A stretch of 64,000 nt of DNA from Mycolicibacterium chubuense NBB4 (GCF_000266905.1 NC_018027.1:4774001-4838000); one strand, 5' to 3'; shown: positions 8,040 through 18,213, numbered from the stretch's first letter. Notes: generated by a model from the letters alone, not told the origin. Numbers and translations are program-made.

Positions 8040-8945
8040 TCACGGCTCGTCGCGGCGGGACGGCTTCGGCGCGCCGAGAGTCCGCCAATCCGGCACATCC
8101 GGGGGCAGCCCGACGGGATACCGGTTCTCGTTGTGGGCCGCCCAATGGGCGTGGCCGAGCTCATGGATGTGGAAGGCGTGCCGCAGGGTCTCGGTGAACC
8201 CCATCGCCTCGGTGGCGGCGTTCACCGAATCCTTGATCAGCAGCGCGGCCATCGTGGGCCGCTCGGCGATGCGCTTGGCGAACTCCAGCGTCTTGTCCTC
8301 CAGCTCCGCGCGGGGGAAGACCTTGGACACCATGCCGAGCCGGTGCGCCTCGTCGGCGTCGATCGAATCACCGGTCAACAGCAGCTCTTTGGCCTTGCGG
8401 GGGCCGAACTCCCACGGGTGGGCGTAGTACTCAACACCGGGCATCCCCATCCGCACGCCGACGACGTCGCTGAACTTCGCGTCGTCGGAGGCCACGATCA
8501 GGTCGCACGCCCAGATCAGCATCAACCCTGCGGAGATGGCGTTGCCCTGCACCTGGGCGATGGTGATCTTGCGGAGGTCGCGCCACCGGCGGGTGTTCTC
8601 GAAGAAGTAGTGCCACTCCTGCAGATAGGTCCGCTCGGCGACGGCCGCCCGGGTCGCGCCGTGGGACCGGAAGGTGGGGTGCTGATCGGGCCCGGGCGCC
8701 CGCTCGGCCAGCGCCTGCTCGGATCCCAGGTCGTGGCCGGCCGAGAAGTTCTTGCCGCGCGCAGCCAGGATCACGACCCGGACCTCGTCGTCGGCCTCCG
8801 CCCGCCCGAACGCCTCGTCGAGTTGCACCAGCAGGGTCCGCGACTGCGCGTTCTGGGCGTCCGGCCGGTTGAGCCAGATCCGCGCGATGCGCCCCTCGTC
8901 GAGGGTCTCGTATGTCACCTGGTCTGCGTTCGCCACATCGAGCAC
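8040..8945 (-). CDS. Enoyl-CoA hydratase/isomerase family protein
   Basis: A crotonase-fold protein, 301 residues from GTG 8945 (an alternative GTG lies at 8936; the open frame further up overlaps the divergent small gene). The oxyanion-hole segment reads ARGKNFSAGHDL, and the second loop is QGNAISAGLMLIWACDLIVASDDAKFSDVVG, split here as QGNAISAG with ACDLIVAS. A Pro-Gly-Val-Glu segment stands where many hydratases carry their catalytic glutamate. The role is probably CoA-thioester beta-oxidation; the substrate is unknown. It is divergent from the small gene and otsA, and 46 bp upstream of the KstR-boxed SDR. Confidence 0.85.
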   Translation of the reverse strand: MLDVANADQVTYETLDEGRIARIWLNRPDAQNAQSRTLLVQLDEAFGRAEADDEVRVVILAARGKNFSAGHDLGSEQALAERAPGPDQHPTFRSHGATRAAVAERTYLQEWHYFFENTRRWRDLRKITIAQVQGNAISAGLMLIWACDLIVASDDAKFSDVVGVRMGMPGVEYYAHPWEFGPRKAKELLLTGDSIDADEAHRLGMVSKVFPRAELEDKTLEFAKRIAERPTMAALLIKDSVNAATEAMGFTETLRHAFHIHELGHAHWAAHNENRYPVGLPPDVPDWRTLGAPKPSRRDEP

Positions 8946-8978
8946 CTTACGTCCCGCCCGGTTGTCTACAGTTGTCTC

Positions 8979-9143
8979 ATGCCTGCGAAATCTGACCCCG
9001 CCGAGATCGGCGACGTCGAACCGATCGCTGACAGCACCGAACGCCAGGCGCGCCGGGTGGTCGCCGCCTACGCGACCGACGCTGACGAGTGCCGCGTCTT
9101 CCTGTCCATGCTCGGGATCGGTCCGGCGAAGCTCGACGCCTGA
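8979..9143 (+). CDS. 54-residue conserved small protein upstream of otsA
   Basis: Starts at ATG 8979 and ends TGATG, overlapping the otsA start by one base. The 54 residues are soluble-looking and charged, with a helical segment [27 protein letters not shown]. tuberculosis has a small hypothetical gene (Rv3489) in the same place before otsA, so this is probably its ortholog. No function is known. The tight coupling suggests co-expression with trehalose synthesis. Confidence 0.8.
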   Translation: MPAKSDPAEIGDVEPIADSTERQARRVVAAYATDADECRVFLSMLGIGPAKLDA

Positions 9144-10618
9144 TGAGCCCCCAGGGCGGTGCCGAGGGCCGCTCCGGGTTCGCCGACTTCGTCGTGGTGG
9201 CCAACCGGCTGCCGATCGACATGGTGCGCCAACCCGACGGCACAATCGAGTGGAAACGCAGCCCCGGCGGGTTGGTCACGGCGCTCGAGCCGCTGCTGCG
9301 GCGCCGACGCGGGGCGTGGATCGGCTGGCCCGGCGTACCGCAGGAGGCCGACGACCCGGACGTCAGCGAGGAGCCGATCGAGCAGGACGGCATGCACCTG
9401 GTGCCCGTCCGGCTGAGCGCGACCGACGTCGCGGAGTATTACGAGGGGTTCTCCAACGCCACGCTGTGGCCGCTCTACCACGACGTCATCGTCAAGCCGA
9501 TCTACCACCGTGCATGGTGGGACCGCTACGTCGAGGTCAACCGACGGTTCGCCGAGGCGACCGCGCGCACCGCGTCCGAGGGCGCGACGGTGTGGGTCCA
9601 GGACTACCAGCTGCAGCTGGTGCCCAAGATGCTGCGCATGCTGCGCCCCGACCTGACCATCGGCTTCTTCCTGCACATCCCGTTCCCGCCGGTCGAGCTG
9701 TTCATGCAGATGCCGTGGCGCACCGAGATCACCGAGGGTCTGCTCGGCGCCGATCTGGTGGGCTTCCATCTGCCGGGCGGGGCGCAGAACTTCCTGATCC
9801 TGGCCCGACGGCTGGTCGGCGCCAACACCTCCCGCGGCAACGTCGGCGTGCGGTCGCGGTTCGGTGAGGTGCAGGTCGGCTTCCGCACCGTCAAGGTCGG
9901 CGCATTCCCGATCTCGATCGACTCGACCGAACTCGATCAGCAGGCACGCACCAGGACGATCCGGACCCGCGCCCGCAAGCTTCGCGAGGAGCTGGGCAAT
10001 CCGCGCAAGATCCTGCTCGGTGTCGACCGGCTGGACTACACCAAGGGCATCGACGTGCGGCTGCAGGCGTTCTCCGAGCTGCTCGACGAGCACCGGGTGA
10101 ACCCGGAGGACACGGTACTGGTGCAGCTGGCCACTCCGAGCCGGGAGCGGGTGGAGAGCTACATCGCGATGCGCGAGGACATCGAACGCCAGGTCGGGCA
10201 CATCAACGGCGAGTACGGCGAGGTCGGCCACCCCGTCGTGCACTACCTGCACCGGCCCGTCCCGCGGGAGGACCTGCTCGCGTTCTTCGTCGCCGCCGAC
10301 GTCATGCTCGTCACTCCGCTGCGCGACGGTATGAACCTGGTCGCCAAGGAGTACGTCGCCTGCCGCAGCGACCTCGGCGGCGCACTGGTGCTCAGCGAGT
10401 TCACCGGCGCCGCAGCCGAACTGCGCCAGGCATATCTGACCAACCCGCACCACCTCGAGGGGGTCAAGGACGCGATCGAGGCCGCACTCAATCAGACGCC
10501 GGAAGAGGGCAGACGACGGATGCGGGCCCTGCGCAGGCAGGTCCTCGCCCACGACGTGGACCGGTGGGCCCGGGCGTTCCTCGACGCGCTGGCCGGCGCG
10601 GAGACTAAATCGGAGTGA
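9143..10618 (+). CDS. otsA: Trehalose-6-phosphate synthase (GT20)
   Basis: Transfers glucose from UDP- or ADP-glucose to glucose-6-phosphate, giving trehalose-6-phosphate. The 491-residue GT20 protein shows [11 protein letters not shown] near the N-terminus, [15 protein letters not shown], the FFLHIPFPP active-site block, [11 protein letters not shown] and the donor-binding [12 protein letters not shown], in the family order. The start is the ATG at 9143, overlapping the small upstream gene, rather than the longer frame from 9089. Its last 14 bases overlap the convergent Mce-associated gene. The position matches Rv3490 beside the mce4 operon. Confidence 0.95.
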   Translation: MSPQGGAEGRSGFADFVVVANRLPIDMVRQPDGTIEWKRSPGGLVTALEPLLRRRRGAWIGWPGVPQEADDPDVSEEPIEQDGMHLVPVRLSATDVAEYYEGFSNATLWPLYHDVIVKPIYHRAWWDRYVEVNRRFAEATARTASEGATVWVQDYQLQLVPKMLRMLRPDLTIGFFLHIPFPPVELFMQMPWRTEITEGLLGADLVGFHLPGGAQNFLILARRLVGANTSRGNVGVRSRFGEVQVGFRTVKVGAFPISIDSTELDQQARTRTIRTRARKLREELGNPRKILLGVDRLDYTKGIDVRLQAFSELLDEHRVNPEDTVLVQLATPSRERVESYIAMREDIERQVGHINGEYGEVGHPVVHYLHRPVPREDLLAFFVAADVMLVTPLRDGMNLVAKEYVACRSDLGGALVLSEFTGAAAELRQAYLTNPHHLEGVKDAIEAALNQTPEEGRRRMRALRRQVLAHDVDRWARAFLDALAGAETKSE

Positions 10619-11099
10619 TGTAGTTGATCAGCCACTTGCCGTCGACTTTCTGGTAGTCGACGCGCAGCCGGCTCCCGTCGTAGACGGGCTGACGCGACTT
10701 GTCGGTGACCGTGCGGTTCATGTACACCATTACCGACGCCGAATCACGTTGAGCGTCAAGCACTCCGACGCCCACCACGTTCGCCTGGCTGACCAGCTGG
10801 CGGTCCCGCGCCTGCGGGATGATGTCCTTGGTCGCCCGATCCTCGAATTCGTGGCGGTAACTGGGGGTCAGCAGCGGATACACGTCGTTGAGGCTGCGCT
10901 CGACGGTCTGGTAGTCATAGCCGAACACCCGCGGGATCTGCGCCGCGGCCAGCGGTGCGAGCTCCTCGCGGGTGGTCTGCTGACCTCGCAGTTCCACCCG
11001 GTTCCAGAACAACCAACCGCCGACGGCAGCCAACCCGACGAACGCCACCGACAGCAGCACCGCCAACGCCCCGACGATCTTGGCGACGCGGTCGCCCAT
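10605..11099 (-). CDS. Mce-associated protein (Rv3492c-like), last gene of the mce4 operon
   Basis: A 164-residue protein with a single N-terminal membrane helix ([23 protein letters not shown], about residues 8-30) and an extracytoplasmic NTF2-like/Mas domain rich in short beta strands ([17 protein letters not shown]). The start is ATG 11099, overlapping the upstream stop as TGATG. Mce-associated membrane proteins are thought to stabilise or assemble the Mce transporter. It shares about the same size and topology with the gene before it, which suggests a pair. Confidence 0.85.
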   Translation of the reverse strand: MGDRVAKIVGALAVLLSVAFVGLAAVGGWLFWNRVELRGQQTTREELAPLAAAQIPRVFGYDYQTVERSLNDVYPLLTPSYRHEFEDRATKDIIPQARDRQLVSQANVVGVGVLDAQRDSASVMVYMNRTVTDKSRQPVYDGSRLRVDYQKVDGKWLINYITPI

Positions 11100-11797
11100 C
11101 AGTTGCCTCCGTTGGGGTATTTGAGGTCGTAGCCGGTCATGTGTCCGTTGTCGTCCTCGTGCACGATCACCCGCATCCGGTAGGGCTGCGACGGTTTGTT
11201 GGTTCCCTCCATGTCGGTCACGGTCACCCGCGCCGACACCAGTACCGACGCGTTGCCGCTCACCTCGTCGATCTTCTCCAGCGCGGCGCCGTTGATGACC
11301 GCTTCGGAGCTGGCGTTGGTGTCGCGGAAGATCGCCTTGAGGTTCTCGACGTTGTTGCTCTGGCTGAGCATGTCCCGCAGCGGCCCACTGGTGCTGTTGA
11401 CGAACCGGTTCACACTGTCGTCGATGTTGTCCTGCGTGTAGCTGAACATGTTGACGACCAGCTGGGAGGCCGTGTCGACGAACCGCTGGTCGCGGTCCAG
11501 CTGAGCCTGTTCCTGACGCTGTTGCACCAGCATCCACGCGACGACGCCGCCCACGGCACCGCCTGCCGCCAGCAGCGCGAGAACCGAGATCAGCGCGACC
11601 AGGCCACGGTGCGCCGCACGACGGGGCGGCGGTGACAGCGCCGTCGTCGACGGCGTCTTGGCGGACTTGGGTGCGTCGACGAGGACGGCTGTGGCGGCGC
11701 CGGACGCGCCGGCCTCGGAGGCCGTGGCCGGCCCGGCGGCCCGCGACGCACGGCGCCGACCCGGTCGCCCGGTCTGAGGGGGCACAACTTCTGTCAC
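11099..11797 (-). CDS. Mce-associated membrane protein (Rv3493c-like)
   Basis: A 232-residue protein. The cytoplasmic N-terminus of about 85 residues is rich in Pro, Arg and Ala, followed by one membrane helix (GLVALISVLALLAAGGAVGG, residues 70-95) and an extracytoplasmic NTF2-like domain (VDTASQLVVNMFSYTQDNID). It starts at GTG 11797, nine bases after the mce4F stop, and overlaps the next gene by one base. Proteins of this type accompany mce operons and are needed for full transporter function in M. tuberculosis; that role is family knowledge. Confidence 0.87.
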   Translation of the reverse strand: MTEVVPPQTGRPGRRRASRAAGPATASEAGASGAATAVLVDAPKSAKTPSTTALSPPPRRAAHRGLVALISVLALLAAGGAVGGVVAWMLVQQRQEQAQLDRDQRFVDTASQLVVNMFSYTQDNIDDSVNRFVNSTSGPLRDMLSQSNNVENLKAIFRDTNASSEAVINGAALEKIDEVSGNASVLVSARVTVTDMEGTNKPSQPYRMRVIVHEDDNGHMTGYDLKYPNGGN

Positions 11798-11806
11798 TCG
11801 ACCTGC

Positions 11807-13522
11807 CTACGCCTGCTTGGGCGACAACATCAAGTCGACCCAGTTCTCTGCGGGCGCCAGTTTGTCAGCTCCCGGGGCGTAGATGCCAGTTCCGCCCTCG
11901 GGGTCGACGAACTTGCCGTTCTTGTCGTAGCTCGCCATCGCCTGAGGGACGGCCTGCGGAGTGGCTTCCGCGGGCAGCAGCGGGCCGCCCGGTGCCGGCG
12001 GCGCGGCCGGCGGCGCCGCCGGGGGCGCGGGCGCGGCAGGTGGAGCCGGGGGAGCCGGTGGTGTGCGTCCGTACGGCGGCACCACCTGATCGGGTGGCGC
12101 GAAGTACGGCCATGGCGGCGGTATTCCGGGTTCGTTCGGCGGTACCGGCAAGGGGAACGGCGCATGAGGCGCCGGCCCCGGTCCCGGTGCCACTCCGGGG
12201 GGTAGCTGCACCACCGGTGGACCCGGGTCGGGATCCACCTGTGGCGGGATCATCGGGTACTTGTTCGGCGGAAGGATGTTCCGGCCGTCCTGGATCGGTG
12301 TCCCGACCGGCACCGGCGGACCGCGCCACGGGTTGTTGCCGATCGGAACGTAGCCCTTGGGGTCGCGGCAGAGCTGGATCGTCGGTGCCCGCTTGCCCGG
12401 GAATTCCTGACAGGGGTAGTTACGGGCGCCACGGACGACACTCGGATCGTTCTGCGGCACTTTGCAGTACATGTCGGTGGGCAGTTCACGCAGCGTGGTG
12501 TCTGCAGGAGAACGGATCTGCGTCGGCGGGATGAACCCGACCGAGCAGGGCGGGGGATCGCCGAGGTCGACCTTGAAGTCCAGCTTGCCGCCCTCGTCGG
12601 AGGGCAGGCCGCCGGCGACGGTGTTCAGCGCGGCGAGCAGCGCCGGGAACACCACGAGGGCGTGTTCTATCGACTTGTGGTAGATCACGCCGATGCGCCC
12701 GAAGTTGGCAAGATTCGCCGCCAGGATCGGGAAGGTCGGGCGGATGCCCTCGAACGTGGTGTCCGCCGCATCGGCCGCCGACGGCGCGTTCTGCAGCACC
12801 GAACGCAGCTGCGGATCGGCGTTGGCGACCTCACCGGTGAAGCGGGCCAGGCCGTCGGCCAGCGATCGGATGCTGTCACCACTTCGGATCTGGGCGTCCA
12901 GGAACGGGCCCGCCTGATCGATCAGCTGCGTGGTCTGCCCGTAGTTGGCGTTGGCCTCGTCGATCAGCGACCGCGACGATTGGATGAGCCGTGCCAGCTC
13001 CGGCCCCGATCCGTTGAACGCCTTGAAAGTCTCCCGGAGGAGGTCCCGGACACGGCTGTTGCTGACGCTGTTGACCAGAGCGTTCGCCTGGTCGAGAAGT
13101 TGGGCGATGTCCTGCCCCACAGCGGTGCGGTCCATCCCGATGTCGGAGCCGTCGCTCAGTGTCGCCGACGCCGGCTTCGCAGGTGGCACCAGGTCGACGT
13201 ACTGCTCCCCCACCGCCGAAACGCTCTTGACGGTGGCGGTGACGTTGTCCGGCACCGGCGTTCCGCTGTTCAGCCGCATATGGGCGACCACACCGCTGTT
13301 ACTCAGACCGATCGACTCGACGCGTCCGACGGTCACCCCGCGGTAAGTGACATTGGCGTTCTGGTACAGCCCGCCACCCGTCTCGAAGTTGGCGGTCACC
13401 TGATAGGTGTTCAGCCCCAGCGCTTCTGGCACCCGCAGGTAGAAGATCGAGATCGCGCCGACCGTCAACACCGTCACGACGGCGAAGATCGACAGCTGGA
13501 TCTTGGTAAGCCGGTCCAACAT
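11807..13522 (-). CDS. mce4F: Mce4F, substrate-binding subunit of the sterol importer
   Basis: A 571-residue MCE protein. Its N-terminal membrane helix (IQLSIFAVVTVLTVGAISIF, residues 8-27) leads into the MCE/MlaD domain at about 40-120 (TYRGVTVGRVESIGL). A long helical tunnel-forming region follows, then an extended Pro/Ala/Gly-rich tail from about residue 400 with many PP and PAPP runs. The tail is longer than the MCE core needs and probably spans the periplasm or cell wall. The stop is 9 bases from the next gene and the start directly abuts the mce4E stop. The six Mce4 subunits are thought to form a hexameric conduit for cholesterol. Confidence 0.93.
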   Translation of the reverse strand: MLDRLTKIQLSIFAVVTVLTVGAISIFYLRVPEALGLNTYQVTANFETGGGLYQNANVTYRGVTVGRVESIGLSNSGVVAHMRLNSGTPVPDNVTATVKSVSAVGEQYVDLVPPAKPASATLSDGSDIGMDRTAVGQDIAQLLDQANALVNSVSNSRVRDLLRETFKAFNGSGPELARLIQSSRSLIDEANANYGQTTQLIDQAGPFLDAQIRSGDSIRSLADGLARFTGEVANADPQLRSVLQNAPSAADAADTTFEGIRPTFPILAANLANFGRIGVIYHKSIEHALVVFPALLAALNTVAGGLPSDEGGKLDFKVDLGDPPPCSVGFIPPTQIRSPADTTLRELPTDMYCKVPQNDPSVVRGARNYPCQEFPGKRAPTIQLCRDPKGYVPIGNNPWRGPPVPVGTPIQDGRNILPPNKYPMIPPQVDPDPGPPVVQLPPGVAPGPGPAPHAPFPLPVPPNEPGIPPPWPYFAPPDQVVPPYGRTPPAPPAPPAAPAPPAAPPAAPPAPGGPLLPAEATPQAVPQAMASYDKNGKFVDPEGGTGIYAPGADKLAPAENWVDLMLSPKQA

Positions 13523-14704
13523 CTAGGGCGCCCCCTGGTGCTGGGTCGCCGTTCCCGGCGGGATCTTGAACGGATCGGCCGCCTGGCCCGACAGATTGGC
13601 CAGGGAGCCCACGAGGAAGTCCGGCGGGTTGATGATCTCGCTCATCCGCTTCATGTTCGGGTCGAGACCCAGCGAGGTGGTGAACAACGTCTCCCCCAGC
13701 CTGCGCAGGGTCAGGTCGAACGTCGCGAAGACGTTGAGGTAGTCGCCGCGCACCGCCTTACGCAGGTATCGGTAGTGGAACGGGAACGTCGGCAGGAACT
13801 CCAGGCTCTTGACGAAGTCGTCGGCGTTGTCGTTGAACGACTTGATCACGGGGAACAGGTCTTTCATGTCGGCGGCGAAGTCGTCCTTCGTCTGCGCGAG
13901 CACACGCGAGCCCACATCGGCGAAGCGGCGCAGCGCGGCGAACGCGTCGATGATGTTGGAGCGGTTGCGATTCAAGACGTCGAGCGCACCGGGCAGCGTA
14001 TCGAGGGTTCGGCCGAGACTGTCCTTGCTCTTGGCCAGGATGCCCGAGAACCTGTCGAGCCCTTCCATCGCCGCGATGATGTCGTTGGTCTGCCGGTCGA
14101 GCGAACCCGTCAGCTCGGCCAGCCGCGGGATCAGGTCGGTGAAGGTGCCCTCCCGGCCGGCCACGGCTTTGTACGCCTCCTCGGTGATGTCCTGCAGCGC
14201 ACCGAGGTTGCCCTTGTTCACGACGACGCCGAGCGACGAGAGCACCTCCTCGGTGGTCGGATAGCGGCCGGCGCGCTCGATCGGGATCTCCGAACCGTTC
14301 TCGAGCCGCCCGACCGACTTTCCGGGGGGCTCGGCCAACTCGATGTGCTGCGAGCCCAGCAGAGACGTCTGCGCGACCTTGGCAATCGCGTTGGCCGGCA
14401 GGACGACGTTTTTGTCGAGCGAGAGCTTGACCGCCGCGTAGAAGGAGCCGTCGGCGCGCTGGACCGCGTCGATGCCCGACACGCTGCCGACGGTGACATC
14501 GTCGACCATCACCGGCGAATTCTGGGGCAGTGTCGCGACATCGGGCAGTTCGACGGTGATCGAGAACGAGCCGGGACCGTGACCGGCCGTGCCGGGCATG
14601 TTCAGCGAGTTGAGTCCGCCGAACTGGCACCCGGCGAGTAGAGCGGCCCCTGTCGCGAGCGCGAGCGTTCGCTTGACGGTCTTCACTCCCAATGCTTTTC
14701 GCAT
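13523..14704 (-). CDS. mce4E: Mce4E (LprN), lipoprotein subunit of the sterol importer
   Basis: A 393-residue MCE lipoprotein. The signal peptide ends in the lipobox LLAGC (about residues 18-22), so the mature N-terminal Cys is lipidated. The MCE domain follows (MVDDVTVGSVSGID), then the long helical region with SLDRQTNDIIAAMEGLDRF. It starts at ATG 14704, overlapping the mce4D stop as TGATG. In every mce operon the E position is a lipoprotein, and this one fits. Confidence 0.93.
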   Translation of the reverse strand: MRKALGVKTVKRTLALATGAALLAGCQFGGLNSLNMPGTAGHGPGSFSITVELPDVATLPQNSPVMVDDVTVGSVSGIDAVQRADGSFYAAVKLSLDKNVVLPANAIAKVAQTSLLGSQHIELAEPPGKSVGRLENGSEIPIERAGRYPTTEEVLSSLGVVVNKGNLGALQDITEEAYKAVAGREGTFTDLIPRLAELTGSLDRQTNDIIAAMEGLDRFSGILAKSKDSLGRTLDTLPGALDVLNRNRSNIIDAFAALRRFADVGSRVLAQTKDDFAADMKDLFPVIKSFNDNADDFVKSLEFLPTFPFHYRYLRKAVRGDYLNVFATFDLTLRRLGETLFTTSLGLDPNMKRMSEIINPPDFLVGSLANLSGQAADPFKIPPGTATQHQGAP

Positions 14705-16137
14705 CAGCCACCCGCCTGAGTCGGAGCAGGAACGGGACCAGGGGCGGGACCGGGCGCCGGGCCAGGAGCGGGACCAGGTGCCGGACCTGGAGCGGGGCCT
14801 GAGCCCTGCCCTGCCTGCCCGCCGGAGTGCGACGTCGGCGCGCTGGCCGGCGCCGGCGGCACCAGCAGCGAGGTCAGGTCGGCGTCCGGCGGGATCTGTG
14901 GCGGAGTGACGCCAGGCGCGTTCTGCCACTGCAGATACGGCACCGGCGTCTGCGCCTTGGCCTCGGTGGCGGGCGTGTCGTAGATGATCTGGCCCTTGTA
15001 CGCGGTGATGGTGTTGATCGGGTGGAACAGCACCGGCGGGTAGTTCATCGTGATGCGCTTGAGCACCGGTCCCATGCGCTGGCGGCAGATCTCGGCACGC
15101 TTGTACTCGTCCGGAGACGCGCCGATGTCGAACGCACCGCCACAGATGAACTGAATCGGATTCGCGAAGTTCGGCAGCGACAGCAAGCCGCCCACGGTGC
15201 CCTGCGCGGGGTTGTAGATGTTGTAGAAGTTGGACAACCCGTTCGGCGTGACGTGCAGAACCTGTTCGATGTCGTCACTGTGGTCGGTCAGGATCTGGGT
15301 GAAGTCCGCCAACTTGTGCACCTGATCGATCAGGGCCTGGTTGTTGTCGTTGAGCAGACCCTTGACGTCCGACAACGCCTGGTTCAGGGTGCCGAGCGTC
15401 TTGTCGAGGTCGGTCGAGCTGTCCGCGAGCACCTGCGACACCGAGGCGACATGGTTGGTGAACTGGACGATCTGCTCGTTGCTGTTCGACAGCGCGTTGA
15501 CGAGGACCTGCAGGTTGCGCACCGTCCCGAAAAGGTCGGTGCGTGAATCACCGAGACGCCCCGCCGTCTGCGAGAGTTCCCGCAACGCCTGACGGAACGA
15601 GTCACCGTTGCCGTCGAACGTGTCAGCCGCTTGGTTGACGAACTCGGTGAGCGGGCCCTGCACCGACCCCTGCTGCGGGCCGAGCTGAGCGCTCAGTTGT
15701 GTCAGCTGCTCTTTGACCTCGTCCCACTCGACCGGGACCGCCGTCCGGTCCAGGCCGATCTCGGCGCCGTCGGCCATCACCGGGCCGCCGGTGTAGGCGG
15801 GAGTCAGCTGGATGAACCGGGCCGCCACCAGGTTCGGCGAGATGATCAGCGCCCGGGCGTTCTCCGGGACCTTGACGCCGTCCTGGATCGTCATCGTGAT
15901 CTTGACGTCGGACGCGCGGGGCTCGATCGAGTCGATCGTGCCCACCGGTACCCCGACGATCCGCACCTGGTCGCTGGGATACAGCCCGACCGCAGACTGG
16001 AAGTAGGCGACGACCTTGTGGCCGGTGCGCGACGGCCACACCAGGTACACCGCCGATGCCAGCACGACCACCAGCACCGCGGCCAGCCCCAGCCGCATGG
16101 CACGACCGGTTCTCGAGGACGAATTCGACTGACTCAT
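14704..16137 (-). CDS. mce4D: Mce4D subunit of the sterol importer
   Basis: A 477-residue MCE protein with an N-terminal helix (LGLAAVLVVVLASAVYLVW, residues 16-34), an MCE domain (DQVRIVGVPVGTIDSIEP) and helical repeats. The tail ends in about six tandem PAPGPAPG units before the C-terminus (encoded around 14708-14800). The repeat DNA is a GC-rich hexamer-type tandem tract and so may vary in length between strains. It overlaps mce4C by 4 bases and mce4E by 1, so it is tightly coupled. Confidence 0.93.
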   Translation of the reverse strand: MSQSNSSSRTGRAMRLGLAAVLVVVLASAVYLVWPSRTGHKVVAYFQSAVGLYPSDQVRIVGVPVGTIDSIEPRASDVKITMTIQDGVKVPENARALIISPNLVAARFIQLTPAYTGGPVMADGAEIGLDRTAVPVEWDEVKEQLTQLSAQLGPQQGSVQGPLTEFVNQAADTFDGNGDSFRQALRELSQTAGRLGDSRTDLFGTVRNLQVLVNALSNSNEQIVQFTNHVASVSQVLADSSTDLDKTLGTLNQALSDVKGLLNDNNQALIDQVHKLADFTQILTDHSDDIEQVLHVTPNGLSNFYNIYNPAQGTVGGLLSLPNFANPIQFICGGAFDIGASPDEYKRAEICRQRMGPVLKRITMNYPPVLFHPINTITAYKGQIIYDTPATEAKAQTPVPYLQWQNAPGVTPPQIPPDADLTSLLVPPAPASAPTSHSGGQAGQGSGPAPGPAPGPAPGPAPGPAPGPVPAPTQAGG

Positions 16138-17192
16138 GGCGACTTCGGCCTGATGATCAAGCGCTCGGAGATGAATCCGCGCAGGTAGTCGGCGAGGCTG
16201 TCGGGCAGCTTGCCCGGCTGGAAGTAGGTGTCGAGCAGCACCTCCGCCAGGCTGGCCGGCGGCAGGCCGTAGAGGTTGATGTGGAAGCCGGGTCCGGAAC
16301 CGACGACCTCGCCCAGCGCTGTCGCGTACGGCGGGAGGCGCTTGAGCGCCTCGCCGATGTGCTCCTTGCGTTGCAGCAAGTTGTCCATCACCAGGTTCAG
16401 CTTCTCCAGCGCGGGGCCGAATTCGCGCTTGTTGTCGGCTACGAATCCCGAGAGCTGTTGGCTGACATCATCGATACCGGAGATCAGATTGCTCAACGCC
16501 TGCCGGCGCTCGTCCAGCGCCGCGAACAGCATGTTGCCGTCGACGATCAGCTGGTTGACCTGCCCGGACCGCTGCGCGAGCGTATCGCTGACGCGCTTGG
16601 CGTGCCTCAGCAGCTCTTCGAGCGCGGCGTCGCGCTTGTTCAGGCTGCGGGACAGGTTGGTGACGCCGTCGAGCGTGCTGCGCAACTGCGGCTTGGCTTC
16701 CCGCATCGAGTCGGTCAGCGTCTGCAACGCCTGCTCGAGACGGGGCTTGTCGAGCTCGCTGGCGTTCTGGCCCAGATCCTGCAGCGCGGTGTTGAGCGTG
16801 TACGGAGTCGTGGTCCGCCCCAGCGGGATGGAGGTGACCGAACCACTTCCCTTGGGGGTGACGGCGAGCGACTTCTCCCCGAGCACGGTGTCGGTCTTGA
16901 TCGCCACCAGCGACTGGTCACCGACCCGGACCTTGCGGTCGACGGTGAACGTGACCTTCGCGGTGTCACCAGCGAGCGCGACGCTCTTCACCTTGCCGAC
17001 GTTGATCCCCGAGACGTTGACCGTATTGCCGGGGGAGATTCCGCCGGCATCGGTGAAGAAAGCTTCATAGGTCTTGCCCTGCGGCATGAACGGTAGGTTG
17101 GCGTATCCGAAGGACACCAGCACCAGGCACGTCACCAGAACGATGCCGAATATGCCTGTGCGGAGCGGGCTTCCGCCGTCTGGTTTAGCCAT
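16134..17192 (-). CDS. mce4C: Mce4C subunit of the sterol importer
   Basis: A 352-residue MCE protein. The chosen start is ATG 17192 (MAKPDGG), which overlaps the end of mce4B by 8 bases; the longer frame to 17231 would overlap far more. Features are a membrane helix GIFGIVLVTCLVLVSFGYAN, the MCE block GNTVNVSGINVGKVKSVAL, a long coiled helical segment with QLIVDGNMLFAALDERRQAL, and the conserved C-terminal FHINLYGLPPASLAE. It is part of the hexameric Mce4 channel. Confidence 0.93.
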   Translation of the reverse strand: MAKPDGGSPLRTGIFGIVLVTCLVLVSFGYANLPFMPQGKTYEAFFTDAGGISPGNTVNVSGINVGKVKSVALAGDTAKVTFTVDRKVRVGDQSLVAIKTDTVLGEKSLAVTPKGSGSVTSIPLGRTTTPYTLNTALQDLGQNASELDKPRLEQALQTLTDSMREAKPQLRSTLDGVTNLSRSLNKRDAALEELLRHAKRVSDTLAQRSGQVNQLIVDGNMLFAALDERRQALSNLISGIDDVSQQLSGFVADNKREFGPALEKLNLVMDNLLQRKEHIGEALKRLPPYATALGEVVGSGPGFHINLYGLPPASLAEVLLDTYFQPGKLPDSLADYLRGFISERLIIRPKSP

Positions 17193-18213
17193 TGTCGGAA
17201 CACCTCCCCTTCGACGGATCAGGCGGGCCACCGAACGGGATGAGGATGTCGCTGCCGGCGGGTCCGTTGATCTTCATCCGGACGGCGCAGTAGTAGATGT
17301 TGAAGAACGCACCGTACGCCCCGAGCGCATTGAGGCGCAGGTAATTCTCGGCCAGCGGCTCGATGACCTTGTTGATATCGGCCTTCCGTTCGTCGAGGCG
17401 CTGAGCCAGGGGCCGGGCGTTCTCGATGACGCCCTGCAGGGGGCGCCGGGACTTCTTCAGCATGTCGGTCAAGTCGTTCTCCGCCGACGCCAGCGGAGCG
17501 ATGGCACCCGCGATCGGATCGCGTCCCTCGGCCAGGCCGGTGAGCAGCTTCTGCAGGCGGTCCACGCTGGCGTCGAATTGCGCGCCCTTCTCATCAACCG
17601 TGCCCAGCACGGTGTTGAGGTTGGTGATCACGTCGCCTATCAGCTGGTCGCGGGCCGCGAGATTCTGGGTGAACGCACTGGTGCTGGAAAGCATTTCCGA
17701 CAACGCCCCGCCCTGCCCCTGAAGCAACTCGATGACGGCGCTGCTGATCGCGTTGACCTTCTGGCCATCGAGACCCTTGAGCACCGGGCGGAGCCCGCCG
17801 AGCAACGCGTCGAGATCCAGTGCCGGCTGGGTGTTGACGATGGTGCCGCCCGGCGGCAGCTTCCTCAGCTCCCCCGGACCCGAGGTGATCTCGAGATAGC
17901 GGTCGCCGACGAGGTTCTGGTACCGCACGGCCGCCCGGGTGGAGGTGTAGAGCTGATAGCGGTCGCTGACGGTGAACGCCACGTCGACGGAATTGTCATC
18001 CTTGAGCTTGACACCTTTGACCTTGCCGACCGGGACGCCCGCGATGCGGACGTCCTGACCGGATTTCAAGCGGGACGCGTCGGTGAAAGTGGCGTGGTAG
18101 TCCCTGTCCGAACCGAAGCGGAACTGACCGAACACCACCACCAGCGCGGCCGCCACCACGAGCATGACGACGGTGAAGATCGACACGTAGACCAGGGTGC
18201 GATCGCGCTTCAT
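17185..18213 (-). CDS. mce4B: Mce4B subunit of the sterol importer
   Basis: A 342-residue MCE protein starting MKRDRTLVYVSIFTVVMLVV, where the N-terminal membrane helix spans about residues 8-28. The MCE block is GQDVRIAGVPVGKVKGVKL. The C-terminal part has FFNIYYCAVRMKINGPAG, typical of Mce-B subunits. Unlike its neighbours it does not touch the preceding gene: a 64-bp gap separates it from mce4A and contains the short dispersed repeat at 18238-18257. Confidence 0.93.
   Translation of the reverse strand: MKRDRTLVYVSIFTVVMLVVAAALVVVFGQFRFGSDRDYHATFTDASRLKSGQDVRIAGVPVGKVKGVKLKDDNSVDVAFTVSDRYQLYTSTRAAVRYQNLVGDRYLEITSGPGELRKLPPGGTIVNTQPALDLDALLGGLRPVLKGLDGQKVNAISSAVIELLQGQGGALSEMLSSTSAFTQNLAARDQLIGDVITNLNTVLGTVDEKGAQFDASVDRLQKLLTGLAEGRDPIAGAIAPLASAENDLTDMLKKSRRPLQGVIENARPLAQRLDERKADINKVIEPLAENYLRLNALGAYGAFFNIYYCAVRMKINGPAGSDILIPFGGPPDPSKGRCSDNG

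Noticed and set aside
12662..14641. 659-residue plus-strand open frame across mce4F and mce4E
   Set aside because: It is antisense to two well-conserved MCE genes, is Arg/Asp/Val-rich with no domain, and arises because G/C-rich third positions suppress stops on the opposite strand.
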